Shown one piece after another: positions 36,983 through 46,000 of a DNA stretch of 64,000 bases. Origin of the DNA: Salipiger bermudensis HTCC2601 (lineage in GTDB: Bacteria > Pseudomonadota > Alphaproteobacteria > Rhodobacterales > Rhodobacteraceae); the NCBI RefSeq assembly GCF_000153725.1, contig NZ_DS022276.1, positions 467,633 through 531,632 on the forward strand, written 5' to 3'. Position numbers and translations under genes: made by a program. Position 1 is the stretch's first letter. The number at the start of each line of letters is the position of its first letter. The notes under the pieces were generated by a model. The model was not told the origin of the DNA. It was given only the letters and a program-made list of their open reading frames with translations, and did no database searches.

Positions 36983-38728
36983 TCAACCCTCCGCCGGCGC
37001 CGCATCCTCCAGTCGCATCTGCACCGAGCGCCGCCCGTTCCACTCGTTGATCTCGAGCCGACCGGCGACGTGGAATCGCCGCCCCCGGTGGTCGCAGAGC
37101 GCCTGCCCCAGCGGGCCGTCGAAGGCGCCGAAGCAGATCGCGTCGATCTTTGCCCCGAGCCCATCACCGAACGAAACCTTGAGATGCCCCGAGCCCACCT
37201 GCTTGGCAAAGCCCACCTGCACGTCGGGCATGGCAAAGCGCGGCGCCGGCGCGCCGGCTCCGAACGGGCCGGCCTGCTCCATCTGCTCGCAGAGCTCGAT
37301 ATTGGCCGCGCCCGGCATCAGCAGTCCGTCGAGCTTCAGGTCGGCTGCCCCGCCCTGCCCCGCGCCCTGCTTCGCCAGAAGCTCGGAGAGCCGCTCCATC
37401 GCGGCCTCGAGCCCGTCCCGCGCCACCGTCAGGCCCGCGGCCATCTTGTGCCCTCCGCCCTTCAGCAGCAGACCGTCCGCCGCCAGACGCTGAATGCTGG
37501 CGCCCAGATCGACGCCCGAGACCGAGCGGCCCGAGCCCTTGCCCTCGTCGCCGTCGAGGCCGATCACCACCGCCGGACGGTTGGTTAGCTCCTTCAAGCG
37601 CGAGGCGACGATGCCGACGACGCCCGGGTGCCAGCCCTCGCCCGCCGCCCAGACCAGCGGCGCGTCGAGCCCGCGCGCCTCGGCCTGCGCCAGCGCCGCG
37701 GCGCGCACTGCCTCCTCGACCTCGCGGCGCTCGGTGTTGAGCTGGTCGAGCCGCGCCGCCAGCGCCTCGCTCTCGTGCCGGTCGCGGCTGGCCAGCAGCC
37801 GGGCGCCAATGTCGGCCTGCCCGATGCGACCGCCGGCATTGACCCGCGGCCCCAGCACGTAGCCCAGATGATACGAAGACGGCGCCGTGTCGAGCCGCGC
37901 CACGTCCGACAGCGCGACAAGCCCCGGCCGCGCGCGCCGCGCCATCACCGCAAGGCCCTGCCGCACCAGCGCCCGGTTGACGCCCTTGAGCGGCGCGACA
38001 TCCGCCACCGTGGCCAGCGCCACGAGATCCAGCATCGCCATCAGGTCGGGCCCGCGCTGGCCTGCCTCGCGCATCTGCCGGCCGCACTCCACCAGCATCA
38101 GGAAGACCACGGCGGCCGCGCAAAGATGCGCCAGCGCGCCGTCCTCGTCCTGCCGGTTGGGGTTCACCACCGCCACGCAATCGGGCAGCGTCTCGCCGCC
38201 GAGGTGGTGGTCGAGCACCACCACGTCCGCCCCCTTCGCCGCGGCGATCGGCCCGTGCGAGAGCGTGCCGCAATCGACGCAGATGATCAGGTCATGCCCC
38301 GAGGCCAGCTTTTCCATCGCCGGCTCGTTCGGGCCGTAGCCCTCGTCGATGCGGTCGGGAATATAAAGCGTCGCGCCGAGCCCAAGCTGATGCAGCCAGT
38401 CGAGCAGCAGCGCCGCCGAGGTCCCGCCATCTACGTCGTAATCGGCGAACACCGCGATGCGCTCGCGCCGCTTCACAGCCGCCAGAACCCGCGTGGCAGC
38501 GGTCTCCATGTCACGAAGCGAGCGCGGATCCGGCAGCAGGTCACGCAGCGTCGGCGCGAGATAGCCGGCCACCTCCGGCGCCTCGACCCCGAGGCGCGCC
38601 AGCACCTGGCACAGCCCGCGCGGCAGGTTGCTCTGCTGCGCCAGCGCCTCTGCCTGCCGTTCCTGCTCGACCCCCGGCCCGACCCAGCGGCGCCCGGTCA
38701 GCGATGCCTCGACCCCGAGATAGCTCAT
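36983..38728 (-). CDS. recJ: Single-stranded-DNA-specific exonuclease RecJ
   Basis: A 5'-3' exonuclease used in recombination and mismatch repair, 581 residues. The DHH phosphoesterase motifs are present: VFADYDVDGGTSAALL (II-like), ICVDCGT, the DHH motif in VVLDHHLGG, and GGGHKMAAG in the DHHA1 domain. The C-terminal OB-fold (about 460-575) ends with HVAGRLEINEWNG. I started it at MSYLGVEASL; upstream in-frame codons form a low-quality Gly/Arg-rich extension. It is upstream of the tRNA pair and probably co-transcribed with glpX, 127 bases apart. Confidence 0.95.
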   Translation of the reverse strand: MSYLGVEASLTGRRWVGPGVEQERQAEALAQQSNLPRGLCQVLARLGVEAPEVAGYLAPTLRDLLPDPRSLRDMETAATRVLAAVKRRERIAVFADYDVDGGTSAALLLDWLHQLGLGATLYIPDRIDEGYGPNEPAMEKLASGHDLIICVDCGTLSHGPIAAAKGADVVVLDHHLGGETLPDCVAVVNPNRQDEDGALAHLCAAAVVFLMLVECGRQMREAGQRGPDLMAMLDLVALATVADVAPLKGVNRALVRQGLAVMARRARPGLVALSDVARLDTAPSSYHLGYVLGPRVNAGGRIGQADIGARLLASRDRHESEALAARLDQLNTERREVEEAVRAAALAQAEARGLDAPLVWAAGEGWHPGVVGIVASRLKELTNRPAVVIGLDGDEGKGSGRSVSGVDLGASIQRLAADGLLLKGGGHKMAAGLTVARDGLEAAMERLSELLAKQGAGQGGAADLKLDGLLMPGAANIELCEQMEQAGPFGAGAPAPRFAMPDVQVGFAKQVGSGHLKVSFGDGLGAKIDAICFGAFDGPLGQALCDHRGRRFHVAGRLEINEWNGRRSVQMRLEDAAPAEG

Positions 38729-38854
38729 GCCCAATCGTTCCCCTCTGCCTGTCTCACGCCTGCCATAAAGCGAAAAAGCAGGGAACGGAACGCCGCCCCC
38801 TGCTTCTTCACGTTGGCAAATACTCACGTCACGGCATCAAAGCCGGGCGTGGCG

Positions 38855-39820
38855 TCATTCGAACGGGTTGCGATAGATCACCCGGCGGACCGAGCCGGTC
38901 TTCGAGCGCATCAGGATGGTCTCGGTGGTGATCCAGCCCGGCTCGCGCTTGATGCCCGACAGGATCGAGCCGTTGGTGACGCCGGTGGCGGCGAAGATCA
39001 CGTCGGCGGTGACCATCTCGTCGCGCTTGTAGATCTTGTCGAGATCGGTGATCCCGGCCTTGGCGGCGCGACCGCGCTCGTCGTCGTTGCGGAACATCAG
39101 CTTGCCGTACATCTGGCCGCCCATGCACTTGAGCGCCGCCGCCGCCAGAACGCCTTCCGGCGCGCCACCCGAGCCCATGTACATGTCGATGCCGGTCAGG
39201 TGCGCCTCGGCGCAGTGCATGACCCCGGCCACGTCGCCGTCGGTGATCAGGCGGATCGCCGCACCGGTGGCGCGGATCTCGGCGATCATCTCCTCGTGGC
39301 GCGGGCGCTCGAGCACGCAGCAGGTGATGTCGGTGGTCTTGCAGCCCTTGGCCGCGGCCAGCGCCTCGACGCGCTGGGTCGGGGTCATGTCGAGGGTGAC
39401 GACATCCTCGTCAAAGCCCGGGCCGATGGCCAGCTTGTCCATGTAGACGTCGGGGGCGTGCAGCATCGAGCCGCGCGGCCCCATGGCGATCACGGTGAGC
39501 GCGTTCGGCATATCCTTGGCGGTCAGGGTGGTGCCTTCGAGCGGGTCGAGCGCGATGTCCACGCCCGGGCCCTCGCCGGTGCCGACCTCTTCGCCGATGT
39601 AGAGCATCGGCGCCTCGTCGCGCTCGCCCTCGCCGATCACCACGACGCCCTTGATGTCGAGCTTGTTGAGCTGGTCGCGCATCGCGTTCACGGCCGCCTG
39701 GTCGGCGGCCTTCTCGTCGCCATGGCCGATCAGCTTGGCTGACGCGATCGCGGCCTGTTCGGCCACGCGGGCCAGGCCCAGAGACAACATGCGGTCATTG
39801 AAATCCGTGGGGATCGACAT
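38855..39820 (-). CDS. glpX: Fructose-1,6-bisphosphatase class II
   Basis: Gluconeogenic enzyme hydrolysing fructose 1,6-bisphosphate, 321 residues, Li-sensitive Mn/Mg-dependent fold. Metal and phosphate motifs are intact: VVIGEGERDEAPMLYIGE, DIALDPLEGTTLTA and the substrate region MYMGSGGAPEGVLAA. In Calvin-cycle organisms a GlpX can also act on sedoheptulose bisphosphate, but no Calvin genes are present. The start ATG follows AAAGGACCTCTCC. It is upstream of recJ on the same strand. Confidence 0.96.
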   Translation of the reverse strand: MSIPTDFNDRMLSLGLARVAEQAAIASAKLIGHGDEKAADQAAVNAMRDQLNKLDIKGVVVIGEGERDEAPMLYIGEEVGTGEGPGVDIALDPLEGTTLTAKDMPNALTVIAMGPRGSMLHAPDVYMDKLAIGPGFDEDVVTLDMTPTQRVEALAAAKGCKTTDITCCVLERPRHEEMIAEIRATGAAIRLITDGDVAGVMHCAEAHLTGIDMYMGSGGAPEGVLAAAALKCMGGQMYGKLMFRNDDERGRAAKAGITDLDKIYKRDEMVTADVIFAATGVTNGSILSGIKREPGWITTETILMRSKTGSVRRVIYRNPFE

Positions 39821-39998
39821 GGAGAGGTCCTTTGAAATGACTGTCGCAAGGGGTGTAGCGCGCAGGCGAGACGAGTGGCAAGCCCGCAGGCGCTAACAGG
39901 GCCGGCGGCGCACCGCTCGGGTCAGTGTCGGGTCTTCACGGCAACGGATGGCGCCTCGAGCCTTGCGATGACGGCGCGGCTGCGCCACATGGGGCGGC

Positions 39999-40646
39999 AT
40001 GAGCGATGTCTATTCCCCGCCCGAGGGCGAGATCCCAATCCTGCATGAGGACAGCGACCTTCTGGTCGTCGACAAGCCCGCGGGCCTGCTCTCGGTGCCC
40101 GGCAAGGGGCCGGAGCTGGCCGATTGCCTGATCGCGCGGCTCGAGCGCGCCTTCCCGACGGTACGGCTGGTGCACCGGCTCGACCGCGACACCTCGGGTG
40201 TCATGGTTTTCGCGCTCACCGCCCACGCGCAGCGCCACCTCGGCCAGCAGTTCGAGACCCGCAAGACCCGCAAGACATATATCGCCCGCGTCGCCGGCAG
40301 GCTCGAACCGAAGACCGGCAGTGTGGATCTGCCGCTGATCGTCGACTGGCCGAACCGGCCGCTGCAGAAAGTCTGCCACGAGACCGGCAAGCCCGCGCTG
40401 ACCGAGTACAAGGTGACCAAGGCCAGCGACGCCGAAAGCCGCGTCCGGCTGCACCCGCTCACCGGGCGCAGCCACCAGCTGCGGGTGCACATGCTGGCGC
40501 TCGGACATCCGATCATTGGCGACCCGCTCTACGCCCCCGAGACCGCAGCGGAGTATCCGCGCATGATGCTGCACGCCGAGGAACTGCGGCTGCACCACCC
40601 CGAAAGCGGCATCGGGGTGAAGTTCCGCGCCAAGGCCCCGTTCTGA
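39999..40646 (+). CDS. rluA: RluA-family pseudouridine synthase
   Basis: A 215-residue synthase lacking an S4 domain, which fits the short RluA type that modifies 23S rRNA U746 and tRNA U32. The catalytic Asp is in VHRLDRDTSGVMVFA. DKPAGLLSVPG begins the fold, and LTGRSHQLRVHMLALGHPIIGDPLY is the conserved C-terminal motif. Other RluA-family specificities (RluC/D) are less likely because of the length. The start is the first ATG, without an obvious strong ribosome binding site. It faces a repeat array and converges with the aldehyde dehydrogenase gene. Confidence 0.9.
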   Translation: MSDVYSPPEGEIPILHEDSDLLVVDKPAGLLSVPGKGPELADCLIARLERAFPTVRLVHRLDRDTSGVMVFALTAHAQRHLGQQFETRKTRKTYIARVAGRLEPKTGSVDLPLIVDWPNRPLQKVCHETGKPALTEYKVTKASDAESRVRLHPLTGRSHQLRVHMLALGHPIIGDPLYAPETAAEYPRMMLHAEELRLHHPESGIGVKFRAKAPF

Positions 40647-40957
40647 GACGGCGCGCCCGGCGGTGCGGTTCGGGCTGTGAGTATTTATTGACGTAGAGAA
40701 GATCAGGGCAGTCCCGGAGGGGTGCCCTCGTCTGAGAGGTGCGACCCGACGGGGAGGTCGGGCCGTGAGTATTTGTCAACGTAGAGAAGATAGGGGCTGC
40801 GCGGGGAGTCCGGAGGGGCGGACTGCGTGGCGGCGTGAGTGGCTTGGTCCGAAGAGATGATCAGGGCAGGCCCGGAGGGGGTGCCTTTTTCTGGGAGGCG
40901 AGGCCCGGCGGTGAAGCCGGGCCGTGAGTATTTTGGAACGTAGAGAAGATCAGGGCG
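40647..40957 (+). repeat. Array of four imperfect direct repeats
   Basis: Four units begin GTGAGT at 40677, 40765, 40835 and 40924 (spacing 88, 70 and 89 bases). Each has GTGAGTATTT or a variant, a variable tetramer, then ACGTAGAGAAGATCAGGGC or a near copy. The 30 bases before three units form hairpins such as CCCGAC/GTCGGG and GGCCCGGC/GCCGGGCC. The whole region, between convergent rluA and aldehyde dehydrogenase genes, has no coding potential. Diverged copies in reverse orientation are at 12.9-13.06 kb and near 58.1 kb. Confidence 0.85.
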
Positions 40958-40963
40958 CGGTGC

Positions 40964-40990
40964 GGGGCGGCGGCGGTGTGCTGCCGCCCC
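40964..40990 (-). terminator. Hairpin terminator of the aldehyde dehydrogenase gene
   Basis: GGGGCGGC and GCCGCCCC pair perfectly, extendable by two more pairs, 10 bases after the stop codon. There is no T-run, so it may be a pause or processing hairpin. Confidence 0.55.
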
Positions 40991-40999
40991 GAGCGAGGC

Positions 41000-42439
41000 T
41001 TATTCCGCGGCCCAGCCGCTGACCGCCTTGATCTCGAGGAAGTCGTGGATGCCGAGGAGGCCACCCTCGCGACCATTGCCCGACTGCTTCATGCCGCCGA
41101 AGGGCGCGCCGGGGGCACGGCTCTTGCCGTTCATCTCGACCATGCCCGACCGGAGCTGCCGCGCCAGACGGTGGCGGCGGTCGACATCCTGGCTCTGAAC
41201 ATAGTTCGTCAGGCCATAGGGCGTGTCATTGGCGACCTCGACCGCCTCGGCCTCGGTCTCGAACTTCATGATCGAGAGCACCGGGCCGAAGATCTCTTCG
41301 TTGGCGATGGTCATGTCCGGTGTCACGTCGGCGAACACCGTGGGGCGCACATAGAAGCCCTTGTTGAAGCCCTCGGGACGGCCCGGGCCGCCGGCGACGA
41401 GCCGCGCGCCTTCCTTGACCCCGGTCTCGATCAGGCCCTGGATCTTCTCGTACTGGGTGGCGTTCACCACCGGACCGATATGCTTGCCATCCTCGGAGGG
41501 CGCGCCAACCTTGACGGTCTGCGCGACGGCGGCCGCCTCTTCGACCACGCGGTCGTAGATCGGCGCCTCGACCATCATCCGCGAAGGCGCGTTGCAGCTC
41601 TGGCCCGAGTTCTGCATCATGTGCATCACGCCGCGCTTCACCGCGGTGTCGTCGGCATCGGCGAAGATCAGGTTGGCGCCCTTGCCCCCCAATTCCAGAT
41701 GCACGCGCTTGAGCGTCTCGGCGGCGGTCCTGGAGATCGCACGCCCCGCACGCGTCGAACCGGTGAAGCTCACCATGTCGACATCCGGATGCCCCGAGAG
41801 CTGCGTGCCGACGCCCGCGCCGTCACCGTTGACGAGGTTGAACACGCCCTTCGGGAAACCGGCCTCGTCCATGAACTCGGCGAAGAGCAGCGCCGAGAGC
41901 GGGCTCTCCTCGGAGGGTTTCAGCACCATGGTGCAGCCGGCAATCGCCGCCGCGCCGACCTTCAGCGTGATCTGGTTCATCGGCCAGTTCCACGGCGTGA
42001 TCAGCGCGCAGACGCCGATTGCCTCGTGGATCATGTGGGTATCGGCATGCGCCTCCGAGAACGGCGCCTCGAAGTCGAATTCCTTGGCGGCGTTGACGAA
42101 GTTCTGCAGGTGAAACAGCCCGGCGCCGACCTGGTTGGCGCGCGCCAGCGCGATCGGGGCGCCCATCTCGAGGCTCATGGCCTGCGCCAGCTCCTCGGCG
42201 CGGGACTTGTAGACTGCCAGCAGCTTCTCGACGAGCGCGATACGCTCGGCGGCGGGTGTCGCCATCCAGCCGGGCAGCGCGCGCTTGGCAGCGGCCACGG
42301 CAGCGTCGGTATCGGCCTGACCGCCGAGCGCGATGATCGCGCAGGGCTCTTCGGTCGCCGGATCGATCACCTCGTGGTCGCGCCCGTCAAGCGCCTCGGT
42401 CCACGCGCCGTCGATGTAGAACTGACGCTTCTCGATCAT
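41000..42439 (-). CDS. Aldehyde dehydrogenase family protein
   Basis: A 479-residue NAD(P)-dependent aldehyde dehydrogenase. The catalytic Cys282 is in NSGQSCNAPSR, the general-base Glu in HLELGGKGANLIF, the cofactor segment in FTGSTRAGRAI, and the substrate Asn in TPWNWPMNQ. Specificity is not predictable; relatives oxidise betaine aldehyde, gamma-aminobutyraldehyde and similar compounds. The start follows GGAAGACTCCC. The gene is divergent from the peroxiredoxin gene, and a perfect ATTTGATCAAAT palindrome lies 20 bases upstream of its start, a possible operator. Confidence 0.93.
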   Translation of the reverse strand: MIEKRQFYIDGAWTEALDGRDHEVIDPATEEPCAIIALGGQADTDAAVAAAKRALPGWMATPAAERIALVEKLLAVYKSRAEELAQAMSLEMGAPIALARANQVGAGLFHLQNFVNAAKEFDFEAPFSEAHADTHMIHEAIGVCALITPWNWPMNQITLKVGAAAIAGCTMVLKPSEESPLSALLFAEFMDEAGFPKGVFNLVNGDGAGVGTQLSGHPDVDMVSFTGSTRAGRAISRTAAETLKRVHLELGGKGANLIFADADDTAVKRGVMHMMQNSGQSCNAPSRMMVEAPIYDRVVEEAAAVAQTVKVGAPSEDGKHIGPVVNATQYEKIQGLIETGVKEGARLVAGGPGRPEGFNKGFYVRPTVFADVTPDMTIANEEIFGPVLSIMKFETEAEAVEVANDTPYGLTNYVQSQDVDRRHRLARQLRSGMVEMNGKSRAPGAPFGGMKQSGNGREGGLLGIHDFLEIKAVSGWAAE

Positions 42440-42459
42440 GGGAGTCTTCCTTCGTTGAG

Positions 42460-42471
42460 ATTTGATCAAAT
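42460..42471. promoter_or_regulatory. Palindrome in the aldehyde dehydrogenase/peroxiredoxin intergenic region
   Basis: ATTTGATCAAAT is a perfect 12-base palindrome near the aldehyde dehydrogenase start, in an otherwise G+C-rich divergent region. It could be a regulator site. It lacks the four-base gap of an FNR box. Confidence 0.35.
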
Positions 42472-42600
42472 TTCCCCGTAGCGGCACTCTGTCACGCGGC
42501 CCGGCCCGCCGCAAGCGGGGGTCTTTACATCAAGCATCGAGGTAGTACGTAGAATGGAGACAGACCGTCCGAACCGGACGTCATGCGAAAGGAGAGTCCC

Positions 42601-43254
42601 ATGGCACTGCGCATCAACGACGAGATTCCCAACCTCCACGTCGTCACCGACCTTGGCGAGTACGACCTGCACGACTGGATCGGCGACAGCTGGGCGATCC
42701 TGTTCTCGCACCCGAAGGACTTCACGCCGGTCTGCACCACCGAGTTCGGTGCCGTGGCGCAGCTGGCCGACGAATGGGCCAAGCGCGGCACCAAGGTGAT
42801 GGGCATCTCGGTCGACGGCGTCGAGGAGCACAAGAAATGGAAGGGCGACATCGAGTCCACCTCCGGCGCCTCGGCGGGTTTCCCGATCGTGGCCGACGAT
42901 GACCTGAAGCTGGCCAAGGCGCTCGACATGCTGCCCGCCGATGCCTACCTGCCCGACGGCCGCACCCCCGCCGACAGCGCCACCGTGCGCTCGGTCTTCA
43001 TCATTGCGCCCAACAAGAAGGTGCAGCTGATGATGACCTACCCGATGTCGGTGGGCCGCAACTTCGCCGAGGTGCTGCGCGCCCTCGACGGCCTGCAGCG
43101 CACCTACGAGCAGCCGCTCGCCGTGCCCGCCAACTGGGAGACAGGCCAGGACGTGATCGTTGCGCTGTCGCTCGATGACGCGGCGGCGGCCGACAAATAC
43201 GGCGAGCTGGACATCAAGCTGCCCTACCTGCGCTACGCCAAGAACCCGGCCTGA
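42601..43254 (+). CDS. 1-Cys peroxiredoxin (Prx6 type)
   Basis: A 217-residue thiol peroxidase. The peroxidatic Cys45 is in SHPKDFTPVCTTE and the active-site Arg in PNKKVQLMMTYPMSVGRN. There is no resolving cysteine in the usual place, and the C-terminal half is extended as in Prx6/AhpC2-like members. It reduces H2O2 and alkyl hydroperoxides, likely regenerated by glutathione or another thiol. The start ATG follows AAAGGAGAGTCCC. It is divergent from the aldehyde dehydrogenase. Confidence 0.95.
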   Translation: MALRINDEIPNLHVVTDLGEYDLHDWIGDSWAILFSHPKDFTPVCTTEFGAVAQLADEWAKRGTKVMGISVDGVEEHKKWKGDIESTSGASAGFPIVADDDLKLAKALDMLPADAYLPDGRTPADSATVRSVFIIAPNKKVQLMMTYPMSVGRNFAEVLRALDGLQRTYEQPLAVPANWETGQDVIVALSLDDAAAADKYGELDIKLPYLRYAKNPA

Positions 43255-43478
43255 GCCACACGAATACGCTACCGCGGCACATGCGTCGCGGTAGCACCCT
43301 GCAGCGCGCATCGCGGGATCTGACATTCCGGCAACACCTTGCGCGCTGCGTTACGGCCCCCTCGGGCCTTTTCCCGATCTGCGATGATAGCCTTCCGTCA
43401 CCCCGCCCGGCGCGCCACCTCGATCGTCAGAAGGCGGGCGGTTCAGGCAGTCAGCAAGGTCAGGAAGGCACGGTCGGG

Positions 43479-44441
43479 ATGCCTCTTCCCCGCAAGTTCC
43501 GCAGGGCGGCAATCGAGGCCACGGCGACATCCGGCGGCTTCTTTCGCGACTTCGACCGTCATTCCGCGGTGCATTTCCAACGCGGCAGCACCCTGGTCGT
43601 CACCTTCGACAACATGAAGAGCCGCGACATGCCGGTGCCGCGCTACCCGTGGGCATATCAGTTCGTCGCGAAACAGGGCCATTCGCATCTCGGCATCATG
43701 ATGAAGCGGCGCAACGACTGGTTCCGCCACCGTCAGCTCTGCGATTTCTTCGACGAGCTGCGCGACAGCGGCTTCTTTGACCGCTTCGACAACGTGGTGT
43801 TCTACGGCAGCTCGATGGGCGGCTACGGCGCGCTCACCTATGCCAGCGCCTGCCCGCGCGCCCGGGCCATCGCGTTTTCGCCGCAGACCACGCTGTCGCC
43901 GGCGCTGGTGCCGTGGGAGCGCCGCTACGAAAATGCGAGGCTACGGGGCGACTGGGACGAGCCGCGCTACGCCGACGCCGCCGTGACCTCGCACCACCTG
44001 TGCGAGGCGCTGGTGTTCTACGACCCGTGCATGCCAGAGGACCGCCGCCATGCGGACCGGCTCACGGCGCGGGGCGTCGTCCACCTCCGCTGCCCGTTCG
44101 TCGGCCACAAGATCCCGCGCTATCTTGCATTCTGGGGGTTGCTCGGGACGGTGGTGCGAGAGGCGATCGACGGCACGCTGACCGACGCAGAGTTCTTCCG
44201 CATGATCCGGGTACGTCGGAACCACAAGAGCTATGTCCGGAGCGTGCTGGCCCGCGCGGTGGCGGCAGGCCACGTCCCGCTGGCGCGGCATGCGCTCGAG
44301 GGCTTTGCCTCGCGGAGACCCGATCTCCCCGCCGAGCGGCTGGCGCGACAGGTCGGCTTGGGGGCGGAGCTGCCGCGCTCGGGCGGGCGCGACACCACGA
44401 CCTTGGATCACCGCCAGCGGGGTCGCGACCGGCGGGACTGA
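43479..44441 (+). CDS. Uncharacterised protein with alpha/beta-hydrolase-like nucleophile motif
   Basis: About 320 residues, family not named with certainty. The central part has a nucleophile elbow, VVFYGSSMGGYGALTYA, which is typical of alpha/beta hydrolases; the preceding FVAKQGHSHLGIM and following RARAIAFSPQTTLSPALVPWERRY fit such a fold. A candidate Asp is in FYDPCMPEDRRHAD and a candidate His in RCPFVGHKIPRY. The last 110 residues are Arg/Ala-rich and helical. I chose the ATG after AGGAAGG; a longer frame opening at 43281 looks non-coding before this. It stands alone after the peroxiredoxin and converges with glyA. Confidence 0.65.
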   Translation: MPLPRKFRRAAIEATATSGGFFRDFDRHSAVHFQRGSTLVVTFDNMKSRDMPVPRYPWAYQFVAKQGHSHLGIMMKRRNDWFRHRQLCDFFDELRDSGFFDRFDNVVFYGSSMGGYGALTYASACPRARAIAFSPQTTLSPALVPWERRYENARLRGDWDEPRYADAAVTSHHLCEALVFYDPCMPEDRRHADRLTARGVVHLRCPFVGHKIPRYLAFWGLLGTVVREAIDGTLTDAEFFRMIRVRRNHKSYVRSVLARAVAAGHVPLARHALEGFASRRPDLPAERLARQVGLGAELPRSGGRDTTTLDHRQRGRDRRD

Positions 44442-44462
44442 CCGCCGCGGTACCATCAAAGG

Positions 44463-44492
44463 AAAACGCCCCCGAGGAGATCCGCGAGGGCG
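44463..44492 (-). terminator. Rho-independent terminator of glyA
   Basis: On the minus strand CGCCCTCG pairs with CGGGGGCG (one G-U) around a ten-base loop and is followed by TTTTCC, 45 bases past the glyA stop. Confidence 0.75.
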
Positions 44493-44536
44493 CTTTCGAT
44501 GTCATCCCGGCCGACAGAGCGACCGGACATTCAGTC

Positions 44537-45832
44537 TCAGAGCGTCGGGTAGATCGGGAAGCTCTTGAGGAACTCGGTCACTTCACCGCGCACCTTGGCC
44601 TCGACCTCGGCATTGCCCTCTTCGCCATTGGCGGCGAGACCGTCGACCACCTCGATGATCCAGTCGGCGATCTGGCGGAACTCGTCCTCGCCGAAGCCGC
44701 GGGTGGTGCCTGCCGGCGACCCAAGACGGATGCCCGAGGTCACGGTAGGCTTTTCCGGATCGAACGGCACGCCGTTCTTGTTGCAGGTGATGTGCGCCCG
44801 GCCCAGAGCCTTCTCGGTGGCGTTGCCCTTCACGCCCTTAGGGCGCAGGTCGACCAGCACCACGTGGGTGTCGGTGCCGTGGGTCACGGTGTCGAGACCG
44901 CCCTTGATCAGCTGGTCCGACAGCGCCTGCGCGTTGGCGATGACCTGCTTGGCATAGGTCTTGAACTCGGGCTTCAGCGCTTCGCCAAAGGCCACGGCCT
45001 TGCCGGCGATGACATGCATCAGCGGACCGCCCTGGATGCCCGGGAAGATCGCCGAGTTGACCTTCTTGGCGATGGCCTCGTCATTGGTGAGGATCATGCC
45101 GCCACGGGGACCGCGCAGGGTCTTGTGGGTGGTGGTGGTCACCACGTGCGCGTGCGGGAACGGCGAGGGATGCTCGCCCGCCGCCACGAGGCCGGCGAAG
45201 TGCGCCATGTCGACATGCAGGTAGGCGCCCACGCTGTCGGCGATCTCGCGCATCTTGGCGAAGTCGATCTGGCGCGGGATGGCCGAGCCGCCGGCGATGA
45301 TCAGCTTGGGCTTGTGCTCGTTGGCCAGTTCCTGAACCTGGTCATAGTCGAGCATGTTGTCCTGCTGACGCACGCCGTATTGCACGGCGTTGAACCACTT
45401 GCCCGACTGGTTCGGCTTTGCGCCGTGGGTCAGGTGGCCACCGGCGTCGAGCGACATGCCGAGGATGGTGTCGCCGGGCTGGATCAGCGCGGTGAACACG
45501 CCCTGGTTGGCCTGGCTGCCGGAGTTCGGCTGCACGTTGGCAAACTCGCAGCCGAAGAGCTCTTTGGCGCGGTGGATGGCGAGGTTTTCGGCCACGTCGA
45601 CCCAGTCACAGCCACCGTAGTAGCGGCGTCCGGGGTAACCTTCGGCGTATTTGTTGGTCATCACCGAGCCCTGCGCTTCCATAACGGCGCGGGAGACGAT
45701 GTTCTCGGATGCGATCAGTTCGATCTCGTCGCGCTGACGGCCGAGTTCGCCGGTGATGGAGGCGAAAAGCTCGGGGTCGCGGTCGGAAAGCGACTGGGTG
45801 AAGAAGCCGTCATCGCGGTGCGGGGCGTTCAT
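44537..45832 (-). CDS. glyA: Serine hydroxymethyltransferase
   Basis: PLP enzyme interconverting serine and glycine and charging tetrahydrofolate with one-carbon units, 431 residues. The PLP lysine is K237 in [15 protein letters not shown]. Other signatures: [16 protein letters not shown] near the N-terminus, [14 protein letters not shown], and [14 protein letters not shown] toward the C-terminus. The start at MNAPHRDD follows GGAGACCTGCCTC. It is a single-gene unit, divergent from nadK and ended by a terminator. No glycine riboswitch is seen in its leader. Confidence 0.98.
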   Translation of the reverse strand: MNAPHRDDGFFTQSLSDRDPELFASITGELGRQRDEIELIASENIVSRAVMEAQGSVMTNKYAEGYPGRRYYGGCDWVDVAENLAIHRAKELFGCEFANVQPNSGSQANQGVFTALIQPGDTILGMSLDAGGHLTHGAKPNQSGKWFNAVQYGVRQQDNMLDYDQVQELANEHKPKLIIAGGSAIPRQIDFAKMREIADSVGAYLHVDMAHFAGLVAAGEHPSPFPHAHVVTTTTHKTLRGPRGGMILTNDEAIAKKVNSAIFPGIQGGPLMHVIAGKAVAFGEALKPEFKTYAKQVIANAQALSDQLIKGGLDTVTHGTDTHVVLVDLRPKGVKGNATEKALGRAHITCNKNGVPFDPEKPTVTSGIRLGSPAGTTRGFGEDEFRQIADWIIEVVDGLAANGEEGNAEVEAKVRGEVTEFLKSFPIYPTL

Positions 45833-46000
45833 GAGGCAGGTCTCCGGTGTCATGGATTCGTCACGTGGCGCCTACGTAAAGGAAAGCGGCGCGCGCGCAA
45901 AGGGATCAAAGCGGCATTGTTCCGGTAGAGGGGCGACGGTACTGGCGGGTTCCGGGAAGTTGTGATTGTTTCGGAACGGCGTGACAGTCCAAGGAAACCC

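Noticed and set aside
42460..42471. FNR/FnrL box upstream of the aldehyde dehydrogenase gene
   Set aside because: The palindrome TTGATCAA has no four-base gap between TTGAT and ATCAA, so it does not fit the FNR consensus.
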